A stretch of DNA of 64,000 bases from Rotaria macrura (taxonomy: Eukaryota > Rotifera > Eurotatoria > Philodinida > Philodinidae). This document shows positions 33,864-46,262 of the stretch, piece after piece. The stretch spans positions 1-64,000 of the forward strand of contig OENT01000253.1 in assembly GCA_900239685.1 (NCBI GenBank), given 5' to 3'. The stretch's first letter is position 1; each line of letters begins with the position of its first letter. The position numbers were made by a program, and so were the translations under genes. The notes under the pieces were generated by a model that made no database searches, was not told where the DNA came from, and worked only from the letters and a program-made list of their open reading frames with translations.

Positions 33864-36348
33864 ATCAAGTTATAATCGTATCCATGATATGAAACAAGAA
33901 ATTCAAATTTCTGTAACAATCTAAACGTAGTTTCAACGTGAACGATCGATTCCCCAAGCTTTCCCATTCTACTTAAAAGTCCTTCTTTTACGAGCTGTAA
34001 CGCATCGATTCACTAAACCGATCATATCGTCAACATAGGAGAGCCGTGCGTGACTTTATCCCGTGAAACTTAATCCGATCTATAGATCTTCTTCGATTTT
34101 CATGCTCAGCAAGTTATTTTTCTGAATATGGTTATTCAATAACAACTAAAATTCTCATAGGACTACAAATATATCTCTTATTTCTATTCTGACGGTTTGC
34201 TCAGTTGCAAATTAATATCGAACGCAATCACTCCTGTACACATTATCAACAAAATCTGCAAGATTTTCCAGTTATTATTCAATGACTCGGATATATCAAG
34301 CGAGTGTAAGATGACACTTGCTAGATCACTCAAACCTCAATAAGAAATAATAATCAGATGTCCGAGACTTCTTCAGAAACTTCTCCAATATATGAATCAG
34401 TGTCACGGGTTTCGAAGGTGATAATTCGTATTAGATGAGAAAAACGATATGTTGGATGGATAGAAATGCTGTGAGTTCTTGCAAAAGAACACATTTCAAT
34501 GAACGACACTTTCTAGTTGTGTGAAAAAATATGTCTAACAGATAAGTCAAGTAAATAAGGCTCATTCCATTTCATTTTACCTGCAATGCTATTTTATCAG
34601 CATGTTTGAAAATTTAATCTGAGAAAGTCGACAACGGTATTCGATTAAATTTAGTGTTATTTAAATACATGTATCAAATAAAACTCCTTAGTAGGTTTAC
34701 AATATAAAAGAAAAACAATATTTCGTCCTACTCATAAATTAGTTTCTATAACAAAGAAGAATACGAAGTTTTTAAATCTTGACAGAGTTCTCGAAACTCT
34801 CCCCTAGCCTAGTCAACGTTCATATAAATCGGTAGATTTTGGTAAGATTGATTTTAGATGAATCATGAGAATATACACGCAGAACAGAGGACTGTATCGA
34901 AAAAAAATAAGAAAAAAATCCATCAATTTTCTCGATCTAACCAGATCTGCCTCGACTTTAAGTCGGGTCGGGTCAATTCGAGTCGCTATATTCTTTCAAC
35001 ATAAGCAGAGCAAGCTGACCAACTTACAAATCGGAAAAATAAGAAAAATGAATTTTCGTCAGTTGATTGCTAGAAATCAGAGTACTGTAAGATGGTCTCT
35101 TATGATTAGAAATGCATATCTACAAGAGTTTTATTTACTATTCACTTCGACATGCTAGTTTGTATTATAGAATGTGTTTCTTTTCTTTCTGTTCTTTATT
35201 ACTATTTCATGATACCGTTCCTTTCATTTGCAGAATTATGCCAGTTTCTCTCTCTGTTCTATAACTGGATGGTATTCTATAGTTCCATATTCCTTTGATA
35301 CTTTCTTATGTTAACGCTCAGATTTTACTTATATTCGATGTGGCTATTTCCAATCTATTGTTTCGCTCATCATCATATATAACTGTGATGTTCCTTTAAT
35401 AAATAAGATATTTCGTGTTAGTGTAAAGTGATCCTTCATCTATAATATATTGTAGTTGGAAAAAGCTATAAATTAGCAGACAACGTTTAGTGATCGTAGT
35501 TTCAAATCAAGAAATATGAAGTAGAACCAATACGCACTGGTAGAAAACTGACGTTTTTGAAATGCATTCGAACTATCGTCTGAACATCGATTTGTAATAG
35601 AATCGTTAAGACGAAATTCTATTGTTGACAAATAATGAAAGGACAATGATTGATAAAGCTATAATATTACTCTTCTAGGGATTCAGAGACGTTCAATTGT
35701 ATATATTCAGTCGCCGATATGAAACAACAATATGGGATACGATTTGAAAACACAGAAATCAATGTTAAAGAACTGATAAAAGAGGAAAAGTTCGCATCGT
35801 TGTTGTTTGAAATATAAAAATAAATCAGATTCAAACTCATGATGATTTGTTATTCTTTTATCAAAAACTAGTAAACTTCTTCGAGAGATTTTATATGGTA
35901 CGAATTTTCTTCTTTGTAAAAATGAATTACGGTAGATTTCGTAGTTCAACTTGAAAACGACCGTGTTAATAGACATTATCTATAGCTTTATACGATGTAT
36001 AGTGTAAATTTAATGTTGAACTTGAGATAGGAATGATTTTAAAATGATATTATTATATCGATATAGTCCAATCATTATTCGTACCATTCACGTAACATAC
36101 GATCGACGACGAGGCGTTGCACAATATTCGTCGTATAGATTTACACTTCATTATATTTTATCAGGCTAGACTATTTTGTGTCGGAAAGCGAAATCATGAT
36201 GTAAATAGACGAGAAAATATGTAATGTAATAAAATAGTTTGTTTCTTTTTCACAAGCTATTTGTAAGCATTCAAGCCAGCTGTGCTACAAATCAATTTTT
36301 ATTGACATCATTTAACATTATAATCTTCTTTTTTTTATTCGACAATAG

Positions 36349-36690
36349 ATTGTGATGTTTTCTTTACGCGATCATCTGCCCCTTTAATACTCATTGAAAA
36401 CATTACTGATGATTACACTCCGAGTTTTGTTCTCGAACAACAACAACAACATGACATTCTTCCAACTCAGCCGATCGTCTATTCGATTCGATTCTATGAT
36501 TGCAGTGACAGCTTTGCTAAACCAATGAAAATCAAACTTCACCTTTCGTCCAATGCGTGCAGGAAATAAAAGTTACTGACAATGTGGAACAAGTAATACC
36601 CGAAGACAAAGGAAATTTAGTGTTGTCTGAGGAATAAGTCCGTTTGACATCGTTGCTCTTAAATCTTTTGATGAGACGTAGACAATCGAC
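36349..36690 (+). pseudogene. coding-like remnant, family not recognised
   Basis: After an acceptor-like GACAATAG, 72 codons stay open to TAA at 36567-36569. Their composition is protein-like, for example APLILIENITDDYTPSF, then a run of four Q, then VYSIRFYDCSD. The following sequence continues coding-like in a neighbouring frame (VTDNVEQVIPEDKGNLVLSEE) before another stop, as if a frameshift occurred. There is no start codon and no partner exon. It may be a decayed exon of a lost gene, or chance. Confidence 0.25.
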
Positions 36691-37710
36691 TGGTTTAACA
36701 GTTATCACCTTTAAGCTATACATTTGAAATTCCGGTATTTGGATTCTATTGAAGATCTAGAGATCGCGACAAACAGTTTTAGCAATACCTTGGCAATAAA
36801 GGCTTTCTACTTTCGATTACTATTGATCATAGAGCAGGAAAAATACAAATTTTTGCTTTTTCTTATAGTCTTCATAGTGGAACACTCCCAGATCATATAT
36901 TAAAGTTTAATCATTCAGTTCAATGCTTCATACACAATACTAAATAAGACATTTCACGTTTTCAAACTAGACGGATAAAATCACACAAAACAAGATATTC
37001 TATCTTGTGATTTAATTTCGATTCGCTAACTCGATTATCTTTTTCAATGAATTCTTTTAGGCAAAGATTCATATAGAAGGACGTGCGGCTCTTTCATGTG
37101 ACCGATGATTAAAATTAATTTTTAAACAACACTAACTGCAGTAGGAAATAATCTAAAAGCTTCAGAACGAATTTGACTACAAGAATTGCCTTTCTAATTA
37201 AATATTTCAACAAGATTCAGCTTCAAAATATTCTTCATTTTTCCTGGAGACGCAGTTTTCCTGAGGACCCTTCTAACTGCCGAAACAAATCATTTTGTTT
37301 CACCAATAGCTAGAAAATCTCAACATCGATTTACAACGTTTGAAATCGTTTCTGAACGTTTCATTAGAATATAAGAGCACTTATTGGACAGTAAATTCGC
37401 ACCCGAATAACGTGGCTCACAAAAATTAAATCTCCTTTTTGAAACTTGGAGATATATGTAGAGGAATTCTTACGTAAAAGTTTCTGATGCCTCGAAGGTT
37501 GTAAAAAAAAGAGTCCATCCGGTTTATCGTTTCGGTCGGAAACCATAGAAAAAACACTTCACACCTTTCTGATTCCTATACGTTTACGTCCTTTCTATAG
37601 GTATGAATCTAGTATATATACATCTATAATTCCTAACTTGTACATCTATATGTTTACATCTGAATCAATGCATCACAATCTATGACTTAAAAGCTTGCAC
37701 GACCAAATCA

Positions 37711-38918
37711 ATACGTCCTAACCTAGTACGTCGAAATCAGTACGTCGTAATCTAGTACGTCGAAATCAGTACGTCGTAATCTAGTACGTCCTAATCTAGT
37801 ACGTCGAAATCGGTACGTCGAAATCGGTACGTCGTAATCTAGTACGTCGAAATCGGTACGTCCTAATTTAGTACGTTGAAATCAGTACGTCCAAATCTGT
37901 ACCCATAAGTCTTTTTGTGTCCATGCAAGAGGACGCACCTCAACTTAATTTGCTACGCTAAAAGCATCATCTGAGACGCACGCACATCAATTAGCGATTT
38001 GAATTCAGTTCCAACTAAATACGGTGGGACAGTAAAAGATATCAAATAACTATTGCTAATGCGCTTTCATGCTCAGGAAAAGTGGTTGGCAACCTAGCCG
38101 ACCCTTTATTTCAGTGCCTGGAGCGGGATGGGCCAGGGACCCTGAGAGCCGCGACCAAAGCTCATGTAGCTGCACACGGTGCAATCTTACTTTAGTGTAT
38201 TACTGTAGTCAAGCATGGGAAAGACTAATGCAAATCCTTCTCAGGTGCTGATTCAAGTAACTAAGATGATGCTGCTACCATCCCAAATGACGCTGATATC
38301 ATCACAGGTGGTAATGGAAGCATTCCAGCTGATGCTCCCAGCATCTCTTGCGGTGTTGATAGCATTCCGGAGTATGCTAATCGCATCCCAGGTATTACTG
38401 CAGGAATCCCAAGTAATTCTGGTGGCATCCCAGGTACTGATGTTACCCTCCCAGGAGGTGCTGATAGCACTCAAGATGATGCTCAAAGCATCTCGTGTGG
38501 TACTGATAGCATTCCAGATTGTGCTGATCGCATCCCATGTATTACTGCAGGAAGCCCAGGAAATGCTTGTGGTATCACATGCCCGGATGTTACCCTCCCT
38601 GGAGGTGCTGGTAGCATCCACGGTGCTTCTAGTAGCGTTCCAGATGATACTGGTACTGGTACCATTCCTGCTGATGTTGATAAAATTCCAGATGAGGTTG
38701 AAACAAGTTATCCTTGAACAGTCATAAAGATTCATCTTTATTGATTTCGACGTAGTAGATTACGACGTACTGATTTTAACGTACTAGATTACGACGTACT
38801 GATTTTAACGTACTAGATTACGACGTACTGATTTCGACGTACCAGATTACGACGTACTGATTTTAACGTACTAGATTACGACGTACTGATTTCGACGTAC
38901 TACATTACGACGTACTGA
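37711..38918. mobile_element. foldback-like element with inverted TACGTC tandem arrays
   Basis: The left array (about 37711-37903) consists of alternating 14- and 15-bp units of the form TACGTCGAAATCAG and TACGTCGTAATCTAG. The right array (about 38741-38918) contains the reverse complement of the same units. Each side has about a dozen units, and weaker degenerate units extend left to about 37600. Between them lie about 840 bp that look more GC-rich than the surroundings. Long inverted termini made of short tandem repeats are the hallmark of foldback elements such as Drosophila FB and Galileo. No transposase and no target-site duplication was identified, so an origin as paired minisatellites remains possible. 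Confidence 0.65.
38263..38716 (+). repeat. 15-bp minisatellite core in 147-bp higher-order units, open in several frames
   Basis: The interior of the foldback-like unit is built of 15-bp steps of the type GCTGATAGCATTCCA. A higher-order unit of about 147 bp occurs twice in tandem (from about 38341 and from about 38488). Because the period is a multiple of three and lacks stops, two other frames on + and - are open for up to 170 codons. The frame starting near 38263 reads as a pentad pattern with IP every fifth residue (VDSIPEYANRIP) and ends at TGA 38714-38716, without an ATG at its start. Whether any frame is translated cannot be told. Confidence 0.6.
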
Positions 38919-40057
38919 GAAAATAAGGTTGGGAACTAAAGTGTCAGTTTATTTATGATTCAGACGTACTTTAGATCTCCTTTAGAAACGATCTTCTGTT
39001 TTTCAATCAATGTTTCCCATAGAAATGATAAAGCGGATTATATGAAAAAAAATGAACGGATTCATTTTCTAAGATTATTCATTGATCCCGTGTTTATTTA
39101 ATTCATATCGATGAATTGAAAATCCGTTTCCTTATTTTAGTTGAATTTCGTTATATTGATAATATTCTCCAATAAAGACGTCAAGCAAAAATCTTTACTG
39201 AAAATTTTCAATAATATGAAATACATGGAACAGATTAAGTCGCTACTACTTGGTTTTGTTCATCATGTAGAAAAGATGATCGATGTTATTGACAAATTTG
39301 CTCATTTGCGATAAATGTCGAGATTGTGGATTTATTAAACTTGAAAATATTTTAGAAAGTGCATAGAGAAAATTTTATCATCCGTCCAAAAGGTTCGTGC
39401 TTAAAAGAATCGTCGGCTAAATTACTGTTTCAACACAACTCTTTAAACTTCAAGTACCGACCCATGTAATAAAAACCGCAAGTAAAACGGTGGTTAACCG
39501 CAGTTTTATCAGGCTGATAACCGGCTCCCACATCAGTTTAATTTACTGGAGGAAAAACAAATATCGCGGTTTACCACAAAAAATGATCCGGTGTTCAAAA
39601 CATGGGGATGAAATTCCGAATTTCTAGAATTCTTTCATCATCAATTGGAAGTGAGCGACTTCACCAGTGAAATTAATTACTTTTTCTCATATGAATTTCT
39701 GTGCGAAGAAACGAAGCAAGGTTTATATTGAACACACCGAACGAAAAAAAGTCAACCATGTAGCATGTCGAAATTTTTGAGACGTCGTTATTAACCAATA
39801 TTGATTTTCTTTCCTATATTTTTTGCCGTGTTTGTCTTTTGTCGCATTTTCCTTTATAATTTCGTTGGTTACCTACTAGTTTTCCTCCAATTAAGAATTG
39901 CATTCGAGTGAACATTCTAGAATATGGGATAGACACAGTATATAACGAGCACAAAGAAAAATCGAGGTACTGCAAATGAGTACAGATGCTAAAAGTCGAC
40001 CAATTTCAAGTTCTACTTATGGTACTCAAAAGCGTATTGATACTCTGCCGCCAGTAG
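38919..40057. other. intergenic, nothing recognised
   Basis: No gene. A small imperfect inverted pair around ACCGC/GCGGT (about 39475-39575) may be another degenerate element. Confidence 0.45.
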
Positions 40058-40320
40058 ATTCATTCTGATAATCGGATCCGATCGGATTCTAGGAAACGGA
40101 ATGATTCTCGGAGTCTTAGTTTTGGATTCCTATTGGATTCTACCGTAGGATTTTGACGGAATCTGACAAAGACTTTTGACCAACTTCTAGGAATACCCCA
40201 ATGTACTCATTAGTACCCAATTAATAAAATAGGTTTCTTCCGTCGGATCCCTCTGTATTTCCGTTTTCCGAAATGCGATCCGATAGCATCGGTTGATCGG
40301 ATCCGATACCTGATTCATTC
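40058..40320. mobile_element. MITE-like dispersed repeat, copy 2
   Basis: The stretch is about 263 bp with terminal inverted similarity: the left end contains GATAATCGGATCCGAT, and the reverse complement of the right end contains AGGTATCGGATCCGAT. The body resembles 13248-13526 in the dynein intron. It is non-coding. Confidence 0.65.
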
Positions 40321-41070
40321 ACCTAGGATGGCATTTTACAGCAACAACAACATCGACGTTGAGCAATTGCTCATAGCGAGGAAAACATAAACTTTATATT
40401 AATCACACACATCTGGGCCTATTGGAGATCACCCATTTTTTAAATAGTTATTTGCCATCAACAAAAAACGTAGTTTTTCCTTTTTCAATTGAATCAGATA
40501 AATATTTTACATTTTTTTTTCTTCTAACATCATTATTCACTGATTCGACATTTTTTTTATTCGATTTTGTTCGTTAGGCGCTTTCAATATATACCCGAAG
40601 CAAACTTGAGATTTACTCGCTGAAATAGACTGACGGCGTACCTCTCATTTCCCACGAGGACTCATGCTTGGAGATCTTTTCTCGTTAGCCATAGTATGAA
40701 GATTAATTAATTAAAGCACTATTTTTTTCTCCGAAACTTCGTCTGGAAAACAAATCTAGATGACGTTATTGACGAAAGAAGAAAATTCCTCTACTTCATT
40801 TAATGTTCTCATGTATTTTCTCTAAGTCATTGTTTCCTTAGGAATACACAGTTCCGATTCGATAAGCATCGATTGAACTCGTAAGTGGTGTTGAAAGATC
40901 ATTTTTACTTAAACCCTAAGATGAAAAGTATATTGGATTTTTTTGATCATCAGTGTTTCATATTTTCTGCTAGAATAGCTGCAGTTTTAAGATTGTTCGA
41001 AGTACTGCAGATAAATGTATGAGATTATTCATTCTGCTTTTTTAAATATATCTGCTGGGCTTTTCAAATT

Positions 41071-41150
41071 CTACACATTATGGATGTCGCTTTAGCTTTA
41101 CTAGTAAATAGTAAAGTAAAGCAAATGTGCCACATCTAATACACATCTGT
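41071..41150. repeat. imperfect palindrome, about 80 bp
   Basis: Arms centred at about 41105 pair GCTTTAGCTTTACTA with TAGTAAAGTAAAGC. Weaker pairing continues outward (GGATGT with ACATCT). This may be a small MITE relic. Confidence 0.5.
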
Positions 41151-42827
41151 GTTCGACAAAAAATGCACGAATAAGTAAAAAAACACAAGTTTAGCAAATG
41201 AGATCTATTCTTTAGTAACAAGAATCAGTCAATTTAAAAAGTTAAGTTCGATCCTACCAGAAAGTGTTTAGCGCCCTCTCTCAAATCTGTTCTTTGATAA
41301 TATTAATAGACTTCAACTTAAAAGAACGAACATTTAAGTAGTTCGGCAGTTACAACTATAACTAAACAAAATAATTTCTTTTACATAAGATGAAAATCGA
41401 AGCATTGCGTTAACCTCTGCATCTTATATCTAGCTACAGTTCACAAGAGTTTTCACCTTCATGATGCTGTTTTCGATTGTTTTGTGTTCTATCCTTATCT
41501 GAGTTATACTTGACAGATTTTTTTCTTTTCTTCTACGTATCTATCCATGTATAGTAGTTTTCTTTCTTTGTTTGTCCTTCATTGTATTATCTTGATCTAT
41601 TTATACTCTTCGCATACCAGATTTCAAATCTCTCGTATTTGCATTTTGATCACCTGTAGAATTTTCTATCTCATGTTTTTTATTCTTTTCCTTCTGTTCA
41701 TTATAAACACCTGTTCACACATTATACATCGAGAAGAACAAAAAACTAACTACGAGTGAACCTAATGAATCACAATTTACAAATAAAATGCAAGAATTTT
41801 ACTTTTCACCTTGTTGTTATCCTATGTAAAAAGTATTCAGACAGAGTCCGATATTTACAGTGCAAGTAATTGACGACTTCATACTGATAACAATCGATGA
41901 TATCTTGTCCTCATCTTTGCTACAATCTTGCTTCGTATAGACTTGTCACATGTTCGTCATTATACCCTTGTTTCAAGAATTTTCTTGACGATGGGTAAAT
42001 AGTTTATATTAGTGATTTTACTTTTTCTAGTGTCTGTTTTTTCTTTGTGATGGTAGAGTACAACCAATAGAAACATAGAATAAATGCTTTAGTATAATCA
42101 AGTGCCATCTACGATTTCTCTTTTCAGTATCAGTGACATTTAGGTTATTATTACTAACGATGAAAGATCTACATCGTGTCTCGTCTGGATTCATTGGGAG
42201 TCAACACTAACGACCCACGTGTAACCCTGCTCTCTGTTTGTAACGTCACAGTCACATAGACACTATTTTCTTTCTACTAGTCGCATAATGAAAATACTGT
42301 GTTGAATACAGATCGAATTTACAATTCTTCAATGTCCGTTTGTTTGAGCTGCATCAGGTAAAGTCTGCGTGTTAATAAGAAGAAGTTAGCTCAATATTAT
42401 ACAAGATTAAGAAGTAAACTTAGGGGCGGTGGAGCATCATCAAACTCGATGAGTCTCATAATACTTTTTACAGAAAGTAAACCAGAGGAAAATTTTGAAC
42501 CATGATGCTTGAGAAGACCATTTTCCTTTTATCGATGTTAATTAGGATTAGGATCCGGTGGTCGACACGTCTGCTGTTGATAAAGCACAGCAGGCTAATT
42601 AATAATTTGATAGCTGTTCTTTTGAATCATCATCGACGACGATTAGTGATGTATCTTCATCTGGAATTTCTTCACTATTTTTATCATTGATCGACGTTGA
42701 TAAATCATCTGTCGATTTAGTATACTCTGTTGGCCCTTTTTGTTTCTTCTTTCTCACCGTGTTCATAAACAAGCTAGGAAAAAACTTAACACGCTGCACA
42801 ACTCGATATTCTTGTCTCCATTCTTTT

Positions 42828-42990
42828 CAGGTTCTTTTCTTGCTCAGAAATCAGGGGAGATTCTTGTTCTATCTCTTCGATGCAAGTTTCTTGTCTGATT
42901 TACAAGACCTTGTCAATCAGACAAGAATCCGATAGACAGAATCTGGGATGGCTAGGCAAGAAATCTCTGATCTGGAAAGAATCTTGCATT
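42828..42990. repeat. imperfect palindrome around a near-perfect 36-bp core
   Basis: The core at 42890-42925 reads CTTGTCTGATT on one side and AATCAGACAAG on the other. Outward, AGATTCTTG- and TTTCTTGC-type motifs pair imperfectly for another 60 bp on each side. The layout is consistent with a palindromic MITE. Confidence 0.5.
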
Positions 42991-44615
42991 TCTTGAAACT
43001 CAGGGCTAAATCTTTTTATTACAGTCCAGTGTTGTTTTCTTTGGTAAACTGGTCGTATTCTTGTATTATTATTTTTTTTCAATCAGTGCATGCCTATTAT
43101 AATTAGATTTATCATCATCAACCTTCTTATTAGCAAATAGTTTTCACAATTAAAACGAAAAGGAAAAACAAAAGGAGGGCTACAATGGTACATTTCAAAA
43201 TCTTAAACAAATGATAAAACACATACACTGATACAAGTAACGATAAAGAAATGAGAACAAGTACAGGTATAGGAAAATCACAATTTTAATTGCGAAACGT
43301 TAGTTTCGAGAAAAGAACAAGATCTGTCGAACTATTCACCAATTACTCACTACTCTGAGTCTTCTTCGTCAAGTTCATTATTTAGAGACAGAAAAAGTTA
43401 AATAAACTAATAAATTTCATCATAACATACTAATGCATACTTATCTTTAATTTACCAAGTATACGAGAAGTATAAATTTCAATAGTTCTGATTCATTTCA
43501 TCATGTTAACGGTTTAGCTTTGTCTGGACGAATGCACGATAAAATGAGTATTAGCAATTTATATAGAGCGTAAAGAACAGAAGAATGATATCCTTCTTGC
43601 GATTGTGGTAAGAATCTTTCTTTCATCGATAGATAGAGTCTTGGTTGGGCCTCAAGAGTAAAGAGAATCCTGACAGATTTCTTAGGAAAAAAAGAAGCTA
43701 GAAAGAATAGAGACAAGAATATTGACTGGCGAACATGGATACATGTGAGAATATGTATCTGAATGTTTCAGGGCCTTAACATGACATATTCTTTGAATAT
43801 AAAATAACAATATTCACTCCAAAATCAAGTAAGACTGAGCCTCTACAACTAAAACGAGGCGAGACTCACGCCTCATGTGTCTCAATGACTCCCCCATCAC
43901 TGAGTAAGCTAATTATTAGTGTATTCGCATCGCATGAATACAAGTTACACTCATTTTTACTACAATAAGCAACCATTCATATTCGTTTGCAAAACAAAAC
44001 GAGCTGTATAGACATATTATTCGATCCTTGTAATGATGAAAATATGAAAAGGCTGTTGTTTTTATTGCACATTTCATCTTCTGTTTACCTACACGCATAC
44101 TCTACGCTTCATATTTATTAAAACTCATGTTACTTGTTAAAAATCCACGTGTTTTCATTTCAATAGACATCGGTCTGATACGTCTGTTTTCTCGATCACA
44201 AAACGAATAATTCTCATTTATCTCAAGCTAGATTAGAGAAAGACAGATGTAAGTATTTCTGATAGGAAAGATGTTAACTCGAATAGTATTGTACTTTGCT
44301 CGATTCCTTCTTGTGTCACGTCAATCATCCTTTCACACGAACAGTACGCCCATCGAGATATCAGGAGACTAGAGGGAACGATAAGAAAGTGAATAACAGA
44401 AGACCAAGACGGAGAAGAAAAGACAGAGAAATGATAAAAATCAAACGAAGGTTAATTATGACAAAGAATATATGTCGAGTAAGCGCGAATGAATCAAGAA
44501 CGAAAAGCAGTTGATTCCAGCATAATTATGATCAACTTTTTACTTTTCATTTTTTTCAATATTTAGTTACATTAAAATGAATTGCAGAAACTGGTACGAG
44601 CTGATTAAAATGTCA

Positions 44616-44891
44616 CCCAGATCGAAAAATACGACGTCGTATACGGTCGTTGTACATGACCCTAGAATTACGACCGTGTTTCGTCGTATACGGCATTAAT
44701 ACTAGTAATACACTATCGTAAACGACAAGAATACGACGAAATACGATGAGTGTGTTTGGTCGTATTATCTGTCGTAATTGATCGTATTCTTGTTGCTCAC
44801 GACAGTATACTACTGCTATTTATGCCGTATACGACGAAATACGGTCGTAATTCTAGGGTCATGTACAGCGACCGTATTTTTTCGACCTGGG
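44616..44891. mobile_element. palindromic MITE, about 276 bp
   Basis: The left half (CCCAGATCGAAAAATACG then GTACATGACCCTAGAATTACG) is the near reverse complement of the right half, which ends in CGTATTTTTTCGACCTGGG. Pairing extends over about 80-90 bp per arm and weakly to the centre. CA dinucleotides flank both ends, a possible short target duplication. Many CGTATAC and TACGAC motifs repeat inside. There is no coding capacity. Confidence 0.75.
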
Positions 44892-45435
44892 CATATATGA
44901 AAAGTTAATTGACTTGAGAAGCACCAGTAGTAGATCAAGGGGAAGAAGCATTTAATCAGGTTCATCAGAGTAAATAGATTATTCCAAGTTCTCTGGTGTA
45001 CTGATAATTTTTCATTTAAAATTTGATTTAGTTTCATCCAAATAGAATGAGCAATTGAATACATCAGTGGCGAGCAGTTAAGACGCAAAACATTTCTTCA
45101 TCATATTCGTCTCACGTTGCAATCGATATGATTTGCATGAAAACAAACTAATCACTTAAGCATTTTCTCATCACTTCAATGCTTTGTAAGATTCGAAAAA
45201 ACGATAGTTTTGATCTCCAATGTTTTTCACTATTCATTTTACATTGTTTATTGGTTGACAACGTGTAATATTTGCAACAAAAATATATCGATTTACATAA
45301 TATCACAGTTATGCACACTATTTCTTTTTATAAAGTTACAAATAGAAATGTAAAGAGAATTGATTTTTCTATTGCGATCTTACAACATGAAGAGCTATTA
45401 TCGCAAATTTTACTAGAGCATATTCAACAGTTTTT

Positions 45436-46011
45436 ATGATTTGTCGAGTTTTTCACTTGAAATTCGGTGACTTCTATCATAATGTTGAGATTAATTCAAA
45501 AGATTTCACATCACCAGGTCACTCGACTGCACCGAACAGAATATCTTCTGGTTTTGAGGTTGACATATCTGAAACTGGAAAAACGATTTATTTACTTTGC
45601 CTTCTGGTGTCCGTAGGCTAATCACTCTCTCCATCGTTCCTAAAACTATTGTAATTATAAGTTGATGAGATTATTCATCCATGCTAACTACTTTGATTGT
45701 CGATTAATTTGATCGTTAGAAATAAAGAGATGAAACAAATGTTCTCGTTCATAAAACATAATCCAGACATGAGACCAATCCTGTAAATCTTATATTCAGT
45801 TCGAAAATTTTGATTTGAAATAGGTACTGCTCGAATTGAACAGTCATCTCTGTACTCTATTTCACCTGAGATTTTTGAAGCGATTTTATTTTTCGATGAC
45901 CTGAAATATTCTAAATTGACTCGACTTCCGACCAACAACGAGTTAAGAGCAAATCGATCTTACCTAGAAGAGAACCTATTCGATAAGTTTACATTTCAAC
46001 AAGAGAAGTGA
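45436..46011 (+). pseudogene. coding-like fragments of unknown family
   Basis: Two open stretches have protein-like composition: 45436-45621, and 45826-46011 (61 codons before TGA, with FEAILFFDDLKYSKLTRLP). An AATAAA-like AAAATAAA immediately follows the second. No splice chain to an ATG-bearing first exon could be built and no family was recognised. It could be the end of a small unknown gene, a relic or chance. Confidence 0.22.
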
Positions 46012-46095
46012 AAATAAACCAGAAAAGTACTGTTAACACTGTCGGAGTATGTCTCTAGTCGTGTTCAGAGACTCCCTTACAATTGATTTCGCCTG

Positions 46096-46125
46096 AAAAG
46101 TATAGATTGTATATTCTATACTTTT
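46096..46125. repeat. perfect 11-bp hairpin upstream of ART-TPR gene
   Basis: AAAAGTATAGA and TCTATACTTTT pair perfectly across an 8-nt loop, about 140 bp before the ATG of the next gene. It could be a regulatory palindrome or a chance AT-rich hairpin. Confidence 0.4.
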
Positions 46126-46262
46126 CTAAATAGAAAACATGTGTTTTCAATCTTGTTTTCATTGGCGCGTACAAACTATCTGTTGAGAATATAATCCCAT
46201 ATCTTGTAGATTGACTTTTTATCGTCTAATGTGTAATTTATTAAAAGAAAAAAATAGGATAC

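Larger units (their letters stand above)
33780..37600. other. 3.8-kb intergenic region
   Basis: No recognised gene. One coding-like stretch at 36349-36690 is listed separately. The rest holds short frames only. Confidence 0.5.
40321..44615. other. 4.3-kb gene-poor region with palindromes
   Basis: No recognised protein gene. It holds the palindromic sequences at 41071-41150 and 42828-42990. Open frames here (for example 41547-41759 + and 43501-43716 -) are short and low in complexity or without family features. Confidence 0.5.
44892..46262. other. intergenic region upstream of the ART-TPR gene
   Basis: It holds a weak coding-like stretch (45436-46011, listed separately) and a hairpin (46096-46125). 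No other gene was recognised. Confidence 0.45.

Noticed and set aside
37711..38918. CRISPR array from regularly spaced TACGTC units
   Set aside because: Units are contiguous 14/15-bp tandem repeats without unique spacers, and the genome is eukaryotic.
39475..39575. Small element with ACCGC/GCGGT ends
   Set aside because: The inverted match is only about 9 bp with mismatches, so it is too weak to list as an element.
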